Part shown: in pieces, positions 41,601 to 46,815 of the stretch
Layout: each line of letters starts with the position of its first letter
Position numbering within the stretch: the first letter of the stretch is position 1
DNA from: Saxidomus purpurata
Lineage: Eukaryota > Mollusca > Bivalvia > Venerida > Veneridae
Direction of reading: 5' to 3'
NCBI GenBank assembly: GCA_022818135.1
Contig: JAFMSR010000014.1
Span: forward strand, 44,148,924-44,212,923
DNA length: 64,000 nt
Program-made: the position numbers and the translations under genes
Notes under the pieces: generated by a model
Told to the model about the DNA's origin: nothing
Seen by the model: only the letters and a program-made list of their open reading frames with translations
Databases searched by the model: none

Positions 41601-42993
41601 TACGGTCACTGATTTGTTATGGGTAAACCTCTCTGTGATGTAAGGTCATGGGTTCAAGTCCTGCTACTAACCTGTTTCTTAGTAAGAAAGTTGGCAGTTC
41701 CTTACGTAAGATAGGCATTTAGTACTGGTACTTGCCAAGAATGATGGTAAGGTAAACTGACAGTCTGTAAATAACTGTTGAAACGTATATTAAATCCCAA
41801 AAGCTGGGGGGGGTGGGGGGTAGGGGGGCATGGACAATGAAAAACAGGCTAAGGTATTTTGACTAGTTCGTATAAATATTCAATACTCAAAGGGACTGTC
41901 TTTGATTCAAACATGGGAGATCATTTGTTACCCAATTACAGGAACTAGTTTTAGTGACCTATTTTATTCCTTGTAGTGTGCATTTAGCATAAAGCTCATA
42001 AAAACTTTACTGAAAACTAGATGCAATTGTGCTAGTTCATTGAGAAGTTGTTAAGATTTTTACCATTACTTGGTATTAAGCAAGTCAAGCTGTCTATTTC
42101 AGGGGCATTGATGAAAAGTGTTAACCTGGAGGGAAGTCACATGGCTGGAGTCAACTTGAGAGTGGCAAATCTGAAAAATGCTAATCTTCAAAACTGTGAT
42201 CTCCGAGGGGCGGTACTTGCTGGGGCTGATCTCGAGGTAATCTTTGCTCATTATAGATCAAGACTGCTTACGGTAATTTATGCTTTAAAATACACATATT
42301 GCTGTACGGTCAAGTTGTAGCTGTAGAACAAGAGAGTGCTTTGACAGGTTTTTAGAGATAATTTTCACTAAGATGTTTTATTTATTTACTCATAGACATA
42401 GAAATAAACCTTATAAGATAGATGGGGTCTTGTTTATTGACTAGGATAGTAAATGAGATGTCAAGTATGATTAATAAATTGTATAGATGAACAGAACTGT
42501 GATTTACACATTGTATACACATACAGAACTGTGATTTACACATTGTATACACTTGCAGAACTGTGATTTACACATTGTATACACATACAGAACTGTGATT
42601 TACACATTGTATACACTTGCAGAACTGTGATTTACACATTGTATACACATCAGAACTGTGATTTACACATTGTATACACTTACAGAACTGTGATTTACAC
42701 TTGTATCTACACTACGAACTGTGATTTACACATTGTATACACTTGCAGAACTGTGATTTACACGTTGTGTACACATACAGAACTGTGATTTACACATTGT
42801 ATACACTTACAGAACTGTGATTTACACATTGTATACACATACAGAACTGTGATTTACACATTGTATACACTTACAGAACTGTGATCTGTCCGGATGTGAT
42901 TTACAAGAAGCAAATCTTCGTGGTGCAAACTTGAAGGGAGCTGCTTTTGAGTTGATGTTGAATCCCCTACACATGGCACAGGCTGTCAGGTGA
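12831..42993 (+). CDS. KCTD9: KCTD9, BTB/T1 and pentapeptide-repeat protein, 12 exons
   Basis: Exons: 12831-12878, 14915-15042, 15632-15675, 16184-16304, 34345-34406, 35146-35277, 35606-35673, 37863-37958, 38651-38800, 41187-41292, 42103-42236, 42877-42993. Together they give 1206 nt, 401 codons plus TGA, against 389 residues in human. All phases close. Residues 1-75 form the ubiquitin-like KHA-type domain ([16 protein letters not shown] ... [18 protein letters not shown]). Residues about 99-190 form the BTB/T1 domain ([15 protein letters not shown], then [20 protein letters not shown]). Residues about 236-390 are A(N/D)Lxx pentapeptide repeats. It ends [10 protein letters not shown], close to human TPLHMSQSVR. 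KCTD proteins generally act as Cullin3 substrate adaptors. Intron 4 is 18 kb and hosts two antisense genes. Confidence 0.97.
13107..13232 (+). pseudogene. LINE reverse-transcriptase fragment (N-terminal part of RT)
   Basis: One frame reads [20 protein letters not shown] then [21 protein letters not shown] and a stop at 13233. The (Y/L)RPISLT...CKVFE(H/K)I pattern is RT motif 1-2 of jockey/CR1-type non-LTR elements. The frame is cut at both ends. Confidence 0.75.
13340..14173. mobile_element. 834-bp non-autonomous DNA transposon, about 100-bp TIRs, 9-bp target duplication
   Basis: TTAAATAAA occurs at 13331-13339 and again at 14174-14182. Ends are GGCAGTGG and CCACTGCC. The terminal arms share CTCTAGCAAAACCCTA, GAGGAAAGGCTAGA and TACGGAAGTTTATAAA in inverted order (13405-13465 against 14095-14160). 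Long TIRs with a 9-bp duplication fit a Mutator-like MITE. The left arm carries a poly-C run (13349-13374) absent from the right arm. The ORF at 13888 is non-coding filler. Confidence 0.75.
14915..15042 (+). CDS. KCTD9: KCTD9 exon 2
   Basis: Acceptor ATATTTGCAG, donor GTACAT. It encodes [20 protein letters not shown] and [19 protein letters not shown], the counterpart of human VVAVYGTLSDLLSVASSKLG... ending GGLIDDIALIR. Ends in phase 2. Confidence 0.95.
15043..16183. other. KCTD9 introns 2 and 3
   Basis: Intron 2 (15043-15631) shows nothing recognisable. Intron 3 (15676-16183) holds a decayed copy of the palindromic clam repeat at about 16000-16150, with CAGATCATGATCAG and CTGATCATGATCTGCACTG arms. 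Confidence 0.55.
15632..15675 (+). CDS. KCTD9: KCTD9 exon 3
   Basis: A 44-nt exon between TTTACAG and GTATGT. It encodes [14 protein letters not shown], matching human DDDVLFVCEGEPF. Confidence 0.93.
16184..16304 (+). CDS. KCTD9: KCTD9 exon 4, start of BTB/T1
   Basis: Acceptor TGTATTTTACAG, donor GTTGGT. A variable linker ([15 protein letters not shown]...) is followed by [15 protein letters not shown], the first strand of the T1 fold. The donor opens the 18-kb intron. Confidence 0.95.
17074..17656. repeat. Homopolymer-rich block (A and C runs), likely assembly or sequencing artefact in part
   Basis: Long A runs and C runs (17289-17308, 17350-17367, 17391-17418 and others) interrupt sequence that in copy B (22965-23020) is an ordinary stretch of about 55 bp. 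A normal patch, TAAAAGACTACTCATGGGTA, survives at about 17480. All ORFs here encode only Phe, Gly or Lys runs. Confidence 0.8.
17830..18420 (+). repeat. Degenerate GGTCAAGGTCAC-type repeat, copy A
   Basis: Units of about 150 bp with CCTTGTTGGATTTTCATCA, GAAGCAT, GTATGAAGTC and AAGGTCAAGGT. Matched in copy B at 23145-23550. The same family occurs at 57390-57900. Confidence 0.7.
18939..19155 (-). mobile_element. tRNA-derived SINE, minus strand, copy A
   Basis: TTATTCTCAATTGTGAAAC edge, GACTCCAGACAGAATCAACC body and B-box relic (GGATCAAACCCATGACCC). It is shared by both duplication copies, so it predates the duplication. Confidence 0.75.
19680..19815 (+). repeat. Palindromic clam repeat, copy A
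   Basis: TTGGACAGTTCCATTAATTATT arm, then CAGATCCTGATCAG and CTGATCATGATCTGCAC forming a hairpin. Its counterpart is at 26820-26960. Confidence 0.7.
19818..20010 (+). mobile_element. Second tRNA-derived SINE family, plus strand, copy A
   Basis: B-box-like GAGGTTGCAGGTTCAAGCTCC, body CAGTACTGGTTTTTCCAGGA, end CAATCGAGCTAAAATAAATC and A-rich tail. Also at 26958 and 37640. Confidence 0.75.
20124..20129 (-). promoter_or_regulatory. Polyadenylation hexamer AATAAA for ASB-like copy A
   Basis: TTTATT on the + strand, about 70 bp past the stop of the minus-strand gene. Conserved in copy B. Confidence 0.5.
20200..21861 (-). CDS. Intronless ankyrin and SOCS-box protein (ASB-like), copy A, antisense in KCTD9 intron 4
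   Basis: 553 codons, ATG ([12 protein letters not shown]) to TGA. Known family role: ASB proteins bind ElonginB/C and Cullin5 through a SOCS box and present substrates for ubiquitination. Visible features: a Cys-rich N-terminal segment ([18 protein letters not shown], about residues 65-85) and ALRTGRCPH. Ankyrin-like helices include [17 protein letters not shown] and [15 protein letters not shown], plus a clear repeat at about 374-430 ([27 protein letters not shown]). The C-terminal SOCS box is at about 499-540: [11 protein letters not shown] is the BC box and [10 protein letters not shown] the Cul5-box position. A polyadenylation hexamer follows the stop by about 70 bp. A TTTCTTAG acceptor-like site just upstream of the start could end a 5' UTR intron. 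The exact ASB subgroup is unknown. Confidence 0.85.
   Translation of the reverse strand: MATSASRNLREQISVWLSQIIKGDKSVKDKPSIDINLLVSHFSFRVCKMKIIFNQCTKQLALQSECTCAYEHEYFRYIKEDRTIDSDMFDKIITALRTGRCPHVKQNKPTSKSSVTAKHALAAVGNSDMLMAETYFVRTSCFQITSYHIAAIHRQHSSIQKLSNIHSFGTLQYPTKVSKSENSVKFDLIATNTLKLCIDRNDTVTFTTILEGVTNASQYNSPILYAIHQGKTEFLDVLLTSYSEYMSCFHNFIRQEDSFQCTLFAVLSDRPESLAIVLQHMDILNALYLDESFTQTDLARSLGHTKCLEILENWQTSQLSDDDQRENHQKMEAKQNTISPICTILFHLKFHNLHQFKTAQLCNVLEKLVQHGYSINKPSDDGRTPLHYVCGPGPFFNLLVHFTLLRLGADVNAKDSNGEIPMFHLLHDLEIRQFYKKECLKWFIKMALYHNPLWCNIKHWRAFSDSHKFKGLEHIYEGLCDDFIECGFLPNGNTELRPLQVICRDTLRQEFPGTALHRFVQTTKIPPSIQDFILMKSRFDWKAHLDLHVEKML
23145..23550 (+). repeat. Degenerate GGTCAAGGTCAC-type repeat, copy B
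   Basis: Same units as at 17830-18420 but shorter by internal deletion. Confidence 0.7.
23943..24930. mobile_element. 988-bp pogo/Tigger-like element, TA target site, present only in copy B
   Basis: TA at 23941-23942 and 24931-24932. Ends CAGGTGACTCTCATTATCTC and, reverse complemented, CACAGCCCACATCCATTATC. Sub-terminal GAGATAACCGAAGT(T/C)G repeats occur at both ends. Copy A has the uninterrupted site (GATATACTAAATT, about 18916). A minus-strand frame (23977-24285, [18 protein letters not shown]) might be a decayed transposase piece, but I do not recognise it. Confidence 0.75.
24943..25145 (-). mobile_element. tRNA-derived SINE, minus strand, copy B
   Basis: Counterpart of 18939-19155. Body GACTCACTCCAGATGGAATC and B-box relic GGGGATCAAACTCATGACCC. 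Confidence 0.75.
25444..25671. mobile_element. 228-bp foldback MITE, about 66-bp TIRs, TA target site, present only in copy B
   Basis: TA at 25442-25443 and 25672-25673. The left arm CTGAAGCGAAAAAGAAACGC matches the right arm reversed, CTGAAGCCAAAAAGAAACGC. Pairing continues through AAACGGCTATGTGTAGAAGT with few mismatches. The empty site in copy A is TATGTATTAATG at about 19455. Confidence 0.9.
25690..26460. other. Insertion of about 760 bp specific to copy B, content unrecognised
   Basis: In copy A, GATCCTGTACAGCT runs straight into CCCCTGACAAGAGC (19475-19500). In copy B the two are about 760 bp apart. I see no terminal repeats and no coding frame. Confidence 0.5.
26466..26668 (+). repeat. 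Minisatellite, 20-21-bp units, expanded only in copy B
   Basis: Unit CCCTGACAAGAGCACCCTGC, about nine units with some scrambled (CAGCCCTGCCCC, GACGGCCCGC). Copy A has a single unit at 19491-19510. Confidence 0.85.
26820..26960 (+). repeat. Palindromic clam repeat, copy B
   Basis: Same element as 19680-19815 at the matching place in the second copy. Confidence 0.7.
26958..27148 (+). mobile_element. Second tRNA-derived SINE family, plus strand, copy B
   Basis: Counterpart of 19818-20010, with the same TCGAGCTAAAATAAATC end and tail. Confidence 0.75.
27263..27268 (-). promoter_or_regulatory. Polyadenylation hexamer AATAAA for ASB-like copy B
   Basis: TTTATT on the + strand at the position equivalent to the hexamer of copy A, about 70 bp past the stop. 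Confidence 0.5.
27339..29036 (-). CDS. Intronless ankyrin and SOCS-box protein (ASB-like), copy B, antisense in KCTD9 intron 4
   Basis: 565 codons from the first ATG (29036), or 551 from the ATG at 28994 that matches copy A ([12 protein letters not shown]). The longer start exists only because the region upstream of copy B was replaced, so 28994 is the better start. The protein is about 90 percent identical to copy A by eye, with a two-residue deletion near residue 36. SOCS box: [20 protein letters not shown], then [10 protein letters not shown]. Ankyrin repeat: [13 protein letters not shown]. The frame is fully open over 1.65 kb, so this is unlikely to be an old pseudogene. Role as for copy A, by inference. 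Confidence 0.85.
   Translation of the reverse strand: MAKTFATSTQIVVVMATSAPRRLREQNSVWLSQIIKGDKSVENEPSIQINLSRFSFRVCKMKKISNHCTKQMALQSECTCAYEHEYFQYIKEDRTIDSDMFDKIITALRTGRCPHAKPNKSTSESSVTAKHAFAAVGNSDMIMAETTFVPTSCFGITPYHVAAIHRRHSSIQKLSNIYNFCTLQYPTKVSKTENGVKFDLIATNALKLCIDRNDTVTLTTILGGVTNAYQYNSPILYAIHQGKTNSLDVLLTSYSEYMSCFHSFIRQEDSFQCTLFAVLSDRPESLAIVLQHMDIHNALHLDESFTQIDLARSLGHTKCLEILENWQTSQLSDDDQRENHQEMEAKQNTISPICTILFHLKFHNLRQFKTAQLCNVLEKLVQHGYSINKPSDDGRTPLHYVCGPGPFFNLLVHFTLLRLGSDINAKDSNGEIPMFHLLHDLEIRQFYKKECLKWFIKMALYHNPLWCNIKHWRAFSDTHKFKGLEHIYEGLCDDFIECGFLPNGNTELRPLQVICRDTLRQEFPGTALHKFVHVTKIPPSIQDFILMKSRFDWKAHLDLHVEKML
29582..30531 (+). mobile_element. Pearl/Helentron-like non-autonomous element with tandem core
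   Basis: Starts TTAGCTCACCTGGC and ends CTCTTGTT. Asymmetric inverted ends: GCTCACCT near the start and AGGTGAGC at 30496-30503. After that comes a 3' hairpin AGGGCCA-TCT-TGGCCCT (30509-30525). The core has about four units of about 165-170 bp (AAACTTTAAAAATCTTCTTC, ACCTCTACCAAGATTGTTCA). Confidence 0.8.
30985..32751. mobile_element. 1.77-kb TTAA-flanked element (piggyBac-like, non-autonomous), present only in copy B
   Basis: TTAA at 30981-30984 and 32752-32755. Ends AGGGGTAAC and GTTGCCCCT are inverted with one mismatch. Copy A has the single site GGTGTTTAAAACTC at 22230-22241. No transposase frame is visible; the ORF at 32354-32644 is not convincing. Confidence 0.75.
33036..33566. other. 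KCTD9 intron 4, unique DNA after the duplication
   Basis: No feature recognised. A short minus-strand ORF at 33379-33573 lacks any support. Confidence 0.4.
33567..33856 (+). repeat. Minisatellite, 13 units of 22 bp
   Basis: Unit CTGTCACAATATCCTGAATC plus GA, with A/T change at position 10 and a few indels. It lies about 490 bp upstream of KCTD9 exon 5. Confidence 0.93.
33880..34344. other. KCTD9 intron 4 tail with a decayed palindromic clam repeat
   Basis: Fragments of the palindromic repeat at about 33930-34080 (GATCATGACTGATG, AATGAACACCCCTTTGAA, GGACAAGTCCATGTTAG). Confidence 0.5.
34345..34406 (+). CDS. KCTD9: KCTD9 exon 5
   Basis: Acceptor CTTGTGTTGCAG, donor GTAATT. It encodes [20 protein letters not shown], matching human STLVNKEPDSMLAHMFKD. 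Confidence 0.95.
34407..35145. other. KCTD9 intron 5; SINE relic and a 42-bp direct repeat
   Basis: 34435-34620 is a minus-strand copy of the first SINE family (TTCTTAATTGCAAAACAAGT to GGGGATCAAGCC). At 34755-34850 a segment GGAGTCATGCAAACGATTC is repeated with TTTACATGTGT after it. Confidence 0.6.
35146..35277 (+). CDS. KCTD9: KCTD9 exon 6, core of BTB/T1
   Basis: It encodes [18 protein letters not shown] and [18 protein letters not shown]. The acceptor may be at 35145 or 35148 (TTTAAAGAAG), which changes only one Glu codon. The polypyrimidine tract is weak (TTTTTTTTGTAAATTTTGCA). Confidence 0.93.
35606..35673 (+). CDS. KCTD9: KCTD9 exon 7
   Basis: Acceptor TTGGTTTCAG, donor GTAAAT. It encodes [20 protein letters not shown], matching human VLEEARFFGIDSLIEHLEVAI. 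Confidence 0.95.
35930..37465 (+). repeat. Palindromic clam repeat split by a pearl-like element
   Basis: The left part is AAAATGGACTTGTCTATATT up to 35990. The right part resumes at 37322 with CAATTTGGACTGTACCATTA and ends in the hairpin GTGCAGATCATGATCAG / CTGATCATGATCTGCAC (37397-37448). The insert between them is the element at 35991-37325. Confidence 0.75.
35991..37325 (+). mobile_element. Pearl/Helentron-like element, second subfamily, seven core units
   Basis: Starts TTAGCTCGACTATTCGG and ends CTCTTGTT. Asymmetric inverted ends GCTCGACTATT (35994) and AATAGTCGAGC (37289), then a hairpin GCTGTC-TTATG-GACAGC (37302-37318). Seven core units of about 165 bp start at about 36046, 36211, 36377, 36543, 36708, 36873 and 37037 (TTGGTTAAAGTTTTGCCTGC). 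Confidence 0.85.
37640..37822 (+). mobile_element. tRNA-derived SINE, second family, KCTD9 intron 7
   Basis: tRNA-like head GTGGAGCGGTGGTGTAGATG, B-box region GGTTACGGGTTGGAGCCCC, body CAAGTACTGGTTTTTCCAGG, end CAATCGAGCTAAAATAAAT. Confidence 0.8.
37863..37958 (+). CDS. KCTD9: KCTD9 exon 8
   Basis: Acceptor GTATTACAG, donor GTATGT. It encodes [20 protein letters not shown] then [12 protein letters not shown], matching human PISRKEFVRFLLATPTKSELRCQ. Confidence 0.95.
38040..38248 (+). mobile_element. tRNA-derived SINE, first family, plus strand, KCTD9 intron 8
   Basis: Head GAGGCGCAGTGGTAGGGCG (A-box region), B-box relic GGTTTGAATCCCAACC, body ACATTGCCTCTTTCTTCAAA, end GACGAGAATAAAGAAA. The best plus-strand copy of the family in the window. 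Confidence 0.8.
38651..38800 (+). CDS. KCTD9: KCTD9 exon 9, pentapeptide repeats
   Basis: Acceptor TTTAACAG, donor GTAAGT. Fifty in-frame codons ([19 protein letters not shown]...) with repeating AxLxx units form a right-handed quadrilateral helix in this fold. Confidence 0.96.
38845..39845 (+). repeat. Degenerate GTCAAGGTCAC-type repeat, KCTD9 intron 9
   Basis: An inverted head ACCCCCCAAACACAAAGTCT / TTAGGGGGG, then units of about 140 bp with CACTAGGTCAAAGGTCAAGG and CAGAAGTGATAAGTACCA. The right end is unclear, near 39845. Confidence 0.65.
39846..41186. other. KCTD9 intron 9, remainder
   Basis: AT-rich DNA with (TA)n near 39925-39945 and 40327-40340, and a (CTGT)n microsatellite at about 40819-40875. 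Short ORFs at 39956 and 40421 lack support. Confidence 0.5.
41187..41292 (+). CDS. KCTD9: KCTD9 exon 10, pentapeptide repeats, weak donor
   Basis: It encodes [20 protein letters not shown] then [16 protein letters not shown], parallel to human CANLQGVKMLCSNAEGASLKL. The acceptor (TTTGTAATTTCAG) is good. The donor GTCTGA at 41293 lacks the usual A at +3 and G at +5, but the phase joins exon 11 exactly as in the family. Confidence 0.92.
41325..41500 (-). mobile_element. SINE of a third family, minus strand, KCTD9 intron 10
   Basis: Contains CTCGAACCCATGACA (minus-strand B box), AAGAAACTGCCAACTTTCTT and CCATCATTCCCAGGAAGGGC. It forms an inverted pair with 41600-41795. Confidence 0.7.
41600..41795 (+). 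mobile_element. SINE of a third family, plus strand, KCTD9 intron 10
   Basis: GGTCATGGGTTCAAGTCCTG (B box), AGTAAGAAAGTTGGCAGTTC, CCAAGAATGATGGTAAGGTA. Inverted relative to 41325-41500, about 100 bp apart. Confidence 0.7.
42103..42236 (+). CDS. KCTD9: KCTD9 exon 11, pentapeptide repeats
   Basis: Acceptor CTGTCTATTTCAG, donor GTAATC. It encodes [20 protein letters not shown] then [20 protein letters not shown] and GADLE. Confidence 0.95.
42489..42876 (+). repeat. Minisatellite, 12 units of 32 bp, made of the KCTD9 last-exon splice acceptor
   Basis: Unit ACAGAACTGTGATTTACACA then TTGTATACACTT. CACTT and CACAT variants alternate, giving a 64-bp higher order. The final unit runs into the true exon (ACAG|AACTGTGATCTG). 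Confidence 0.95.
42877..42993 (+). CDS. KCTD9: KCTD9 terminal coding exon
   Basis: It starts after CACTTACAG and encodes [20 protein letters not shown], ending [10 protein letters not shown] and TGA at 42991. Its first nine bases (AACTGTGAT) and its acceptor are reiterated in the minisatellite directly upstream. Confidence 0.96.
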   Translation, partial: NCDLSGCDLQEANLRGANLKGAAFELMLNPLHMAQAVR

Positions 42994-43538
42994 CTCAGAT
43001 ACTGTCTGCACCTTGACCAAGCAGAGAGGGCACTTCATAATTTATCATGTTTCAACTACTGTAGGATTAGATAAACATGTGTCACAGTGTAAAATGCACC
43101 AATTGCTTATTTACCTCTCATCTGTACTGGGGGTAATACAGGGTATTGAGGAAGTTAGTTAACATGAAAGTGTAAATTCTGGCTCATAACATTTGAGTAA
43201 AATACCATAAATAGTTAAATACCCTTTTGGATGAGTTAGGTATGCTAGATTCCAGTCATATTTGTAGGCCAGGAACCAGTTCTTTAAAACTTTAACCGGC
43301 TGTCAAGCCAATCAATGGTGAAATTTTGATTCATGGTGGGAGTCACTAGTACATTTGTTTTAATAAGTCAATTCAGAAATACAATCCTTAAAGTTAATCG
43401 ACTGTTGGGTTAATGGCCGGTTAACGGATGGTAAAAGTTTTGAACAACCGGATCCTGGTCAAACTTTGTGTACATGTAGGGAAACTTGGCAATACGCTGT
43501 ACAAAAAAACTGTCTACAAATGTTCTCATTTTAGGTTT

Positions 43539-45520
43539 TTAGCTCACCTGGCTTTGCCAGGGTGAGCTTTTCTGATGGATGATTGTCCATCGTCTGTCGT
43601 CCGTTTGATTCAAATGACATCTTCTATGAAACCACTCGGCCAATGTTGATGAAACTGTGCAGGGATGTTCCTTGCATGAAGCTCTACCAAAATTGTTCAT
43701 AGAATTCCATTCCATGCAAAACTGGTTGCTATGGCAACAAATAGGAAAAACTTTAAAAATCTTCTTCTCTGAAACCACAATGCCTAGAGCTTAGATAGTT
43801 GGCATATAGCATTGTCTAGTGGACCTCTACCAAGAGTGTTCAAATTATGAGCCCCAGGTCAAAATTGACCCGGCCTTGGGGGTCACTTGGTTTTACATAG
43901 GCTATATAGGAAAAACTTTAAAAATCTTCTTCTCTGAAACCACAATGCCTAGAGCTTAGATATTTGGCATGTAGCATTGTCTAGTGGACCTTTACCAAGA
44001 TTGTTCAAATTATGACCCTGGGTGAAAATTGACCCGGCCCGGGGGGTCACTTAGTTTTGCATAGGCTTATTTAGGAAAAACTTTAAAAATCTTCTCCTCT
44101 GAAATCACAAGGCCGAGAGCTTAGATATTTAGCATGTGGCATTGTCTAGTGGACTTTTACCAAGATCGTTCAAATTATGACCCCCGGGTCAAAATATACC
44201 TGGCCCGGGGGGTGACTTGGTTTTACATAGGCTTATATAGGAAAAACTTTAAAAATCTTCTTCTCTGAAACCACAAGGCTTAGAGTTTAGATATTTAGCA
44301 CGTAGCATTGGCTAGTGCACCTCTACCAAGATTGTTCAAATTATGAGCCCTGGGTCAAAACTGACCCCGCCCGGGGGGTAACTTGGTTTTACATAGGCTC
44401 ATATAGGAAAAATTTCTTCTCTGAAACCACAAGGCCTACAGCTGAGATATTTAGCATGTAGCATTGTCTAGTGGACCTTTACTAAGATTGTTCAAATCGT
44501 GACCCCTGGTCAAAATTAACCCTTCCCGCGAGGGGGGGGAGGGGGGGGGCGGCAGAGAGGAAAACACTTGATTTCACATAAGCTTATAGGGAAAACTTTT
44601 TTTAAAAAAACAAGAACGACAGGCAGATAATAGATACACTGCGACCTCGTTATAACGCGGATCGTTATAACGCGGATCCCGGTATAACGCGGTTGGGTCT
44701 TGGCTCCCAAAAATTTCGCGACCGACCAAAATCATATCTGTCAAAAAAGCATTGTCCCTATACAAAACAAATGTTCGAAAACGTAAATAAACAACATGGC
44801 GGTGTATTGATCTTTGTCACTTGCTGCGGTATCAAGCGTCTTTAAACAAAGAAGTGTTAAAACAATTACGGCTTACTGTCATTTTTTCACGGCTCCGTTA
44901 TTCACAAGCTGACCTCTTTGTTTGTTAAACAATAACTTCTAAATCGTGTGAATTAATATTTGTTTGCGCATCTTTGATTGCAGACTTACCTGAACTTAAA
45001 TAAATCAATTACAAAACTGTTATTGTTTAATTGTTTTAACAAAAAGTACTTTCACTTTAGCCATCATTTTCGGAAAATGGATGTACTTTCGTTTTCAATA
45101 GCAAATATTTACGTAAGAATTCATCTTTTTATACATTTAATTTCGTGCTTAATTAACTAATTTATTTTACATAGAATCTTATTTTCTACAATTTAACCTC
45201 TCGATTTCATAAAAACATGATGCGTGCTAAACATCAATATGCTTTGATTTAGTTAGGTGGATGGGGTACTCGCGTTATGTACGCGTTATGCAAGAAACCA
45301 GCGGCCGATGATCAGACCGCGTTATAAAAAGAGTCTCACTTATAACGCGGTCTGACCAGTTGGACCCCGACTACCGCGTTATAACGGGGTTGCAGTGTAT
45401 TTGAAATGTAACTTAGCCTTGTGTATTGGACCTCTACGAATTATGTTTGAATCATGACGCCTTTTATTATAGCAAATGGTAGTCAGGTGAGCGATATAGG
45501 GCCATCATGGCCCTCTTGTT
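43539..45520 (+). mobile_element. Pearl/Helentron-like element downstream of KCTD9, interrupted by a nested transposon
   Basis: Starts TTTAGCTCACCTGGC and ends GGTGAGCGATATAGGGCCA then TCATGGCCCTCTTGTT. About five core units of about 170 bp lie at 43740-44620. The element at 44637-45397 sits inside it. Confidence 0.8.
44637..45397. mobile_element. 761-bp pogo/Tigger-like element, TA target site
   Basis: TA at 44635-44636 and 45398-45399. The left end is CACTGCGACCTCGTTATAAC and the right end reversed is CACTGCAACCCCGTTATAAC. GTTATAACGCGG is repeated inside both ends. Short ORFs inside are not recognisable. Confidence 0.85.
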
Positions 45521-46815
45521 CTACAGTACATATAATTGTTGAACGTTGTATGAATTCATATTTGAATGTTTGTGTGTGATTTACTCAAGCTTGAATCTTT
45601 AGGTGTTGTGTAGTAAAGAATGTTCATGTGTATTAATGCTGTAAATGTACGTAACTCATTTCTTCATGTTTTTAATACATGAAATTAGATAATAAAGGTA
45701 TGTAATGCTTAATTGGGAAAACAGATGTATATGTGTTTTGTTAGATATTTCTAATTTAGAAATACTGAAAATAAAACACAAAAGGTTCAGTTATCAGTAC
45801 TTTTCACAGTTGTTTCTATGTGTCTCAATATTGTGCCAAATATTTATTTGCCTAATAAATGATATTAAATCATGTTTTTCTGTGTTTTTTAGCTTTACTT
45901 GTTAAGGTGAAAAATATACACTACATGGCCTTATTTCATGCTGTTAAAGTGAAAAATATACACCACATGGCCTTATTTCATGCTGTTAAAGTCACATTGC
46001 TTCACAAGACTTAACAGATATTTAACAGATGGTGTATAATCACACTGTCTTTAGCTCACCTGAGCACATAGAGCTCATGTGAGCTTTTAGGATTGTTGGA
46101 TGTCCTTCATCGTCCATCATCATTTATCTACAGTAGCCAATAAAAAAAAAGAAATGACTCCATTTAGCAACTGGTGACTTCCTTAGGTAACTTGTAGTGG
46201 ATCGATGAACAATGTCACCAAATATTTGATCTCTACTCAAAATATTATGTATCCAACAAAGACTAGTTTTCATGTACATATTATCTCAGTCAAGTTCGAT
46301 ACCCAGTCTGATAACACAACTCACCTGGGAGTTGTTATCCGTGAATTTGCAAAATGTTTGCCGCATTAGCACTCTGCTCTGTATCTCAAATAGTTTCAAA
46401 TTGAGTCAAAATCAAACATTGTTAGAATAAAAATAGGCACAGTTTTGACCCACATTTGGAAACAATCCCAAGGAACTCTGGAGTTGTTGCCCTTGTTGAA
46501 ATTTTGCAAAATATTGAAATTACTGCCAAACTCGAATAGCTTCTACCTGATAAGCATCAAACTTAATCACAATGGATTCTTGGCATACTTTCCTGAAAAG
46601 TTGAATAAAGAGCCAACTCACAGTAGATTCTCCAGAGTTCATTCCAGAAAATGTCAAAAAATTAGCAATGTCCAATTTATGTCAGAAACTGTATGCATAA
46701 TCATCAAACATGTTGACAATGTGCATCAGTGAAGTTTAATAGTCATTTAAAATGCTTGCTGCACTGCAAAGTTGTTACCCATGAACTGCACAAAAATCAT
46801 AACCAAACCTGGTCA
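45521..46815. other. Intergenic DNA
   Basis: A 42-bp direct repeat (GTGAAAAATATACAC(T/C)ACATG) lies at 45907-45990. At 46051 starts another AGCTCACCTGAGCACATAGA element head. No gene seen. Confidence 0.5.
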
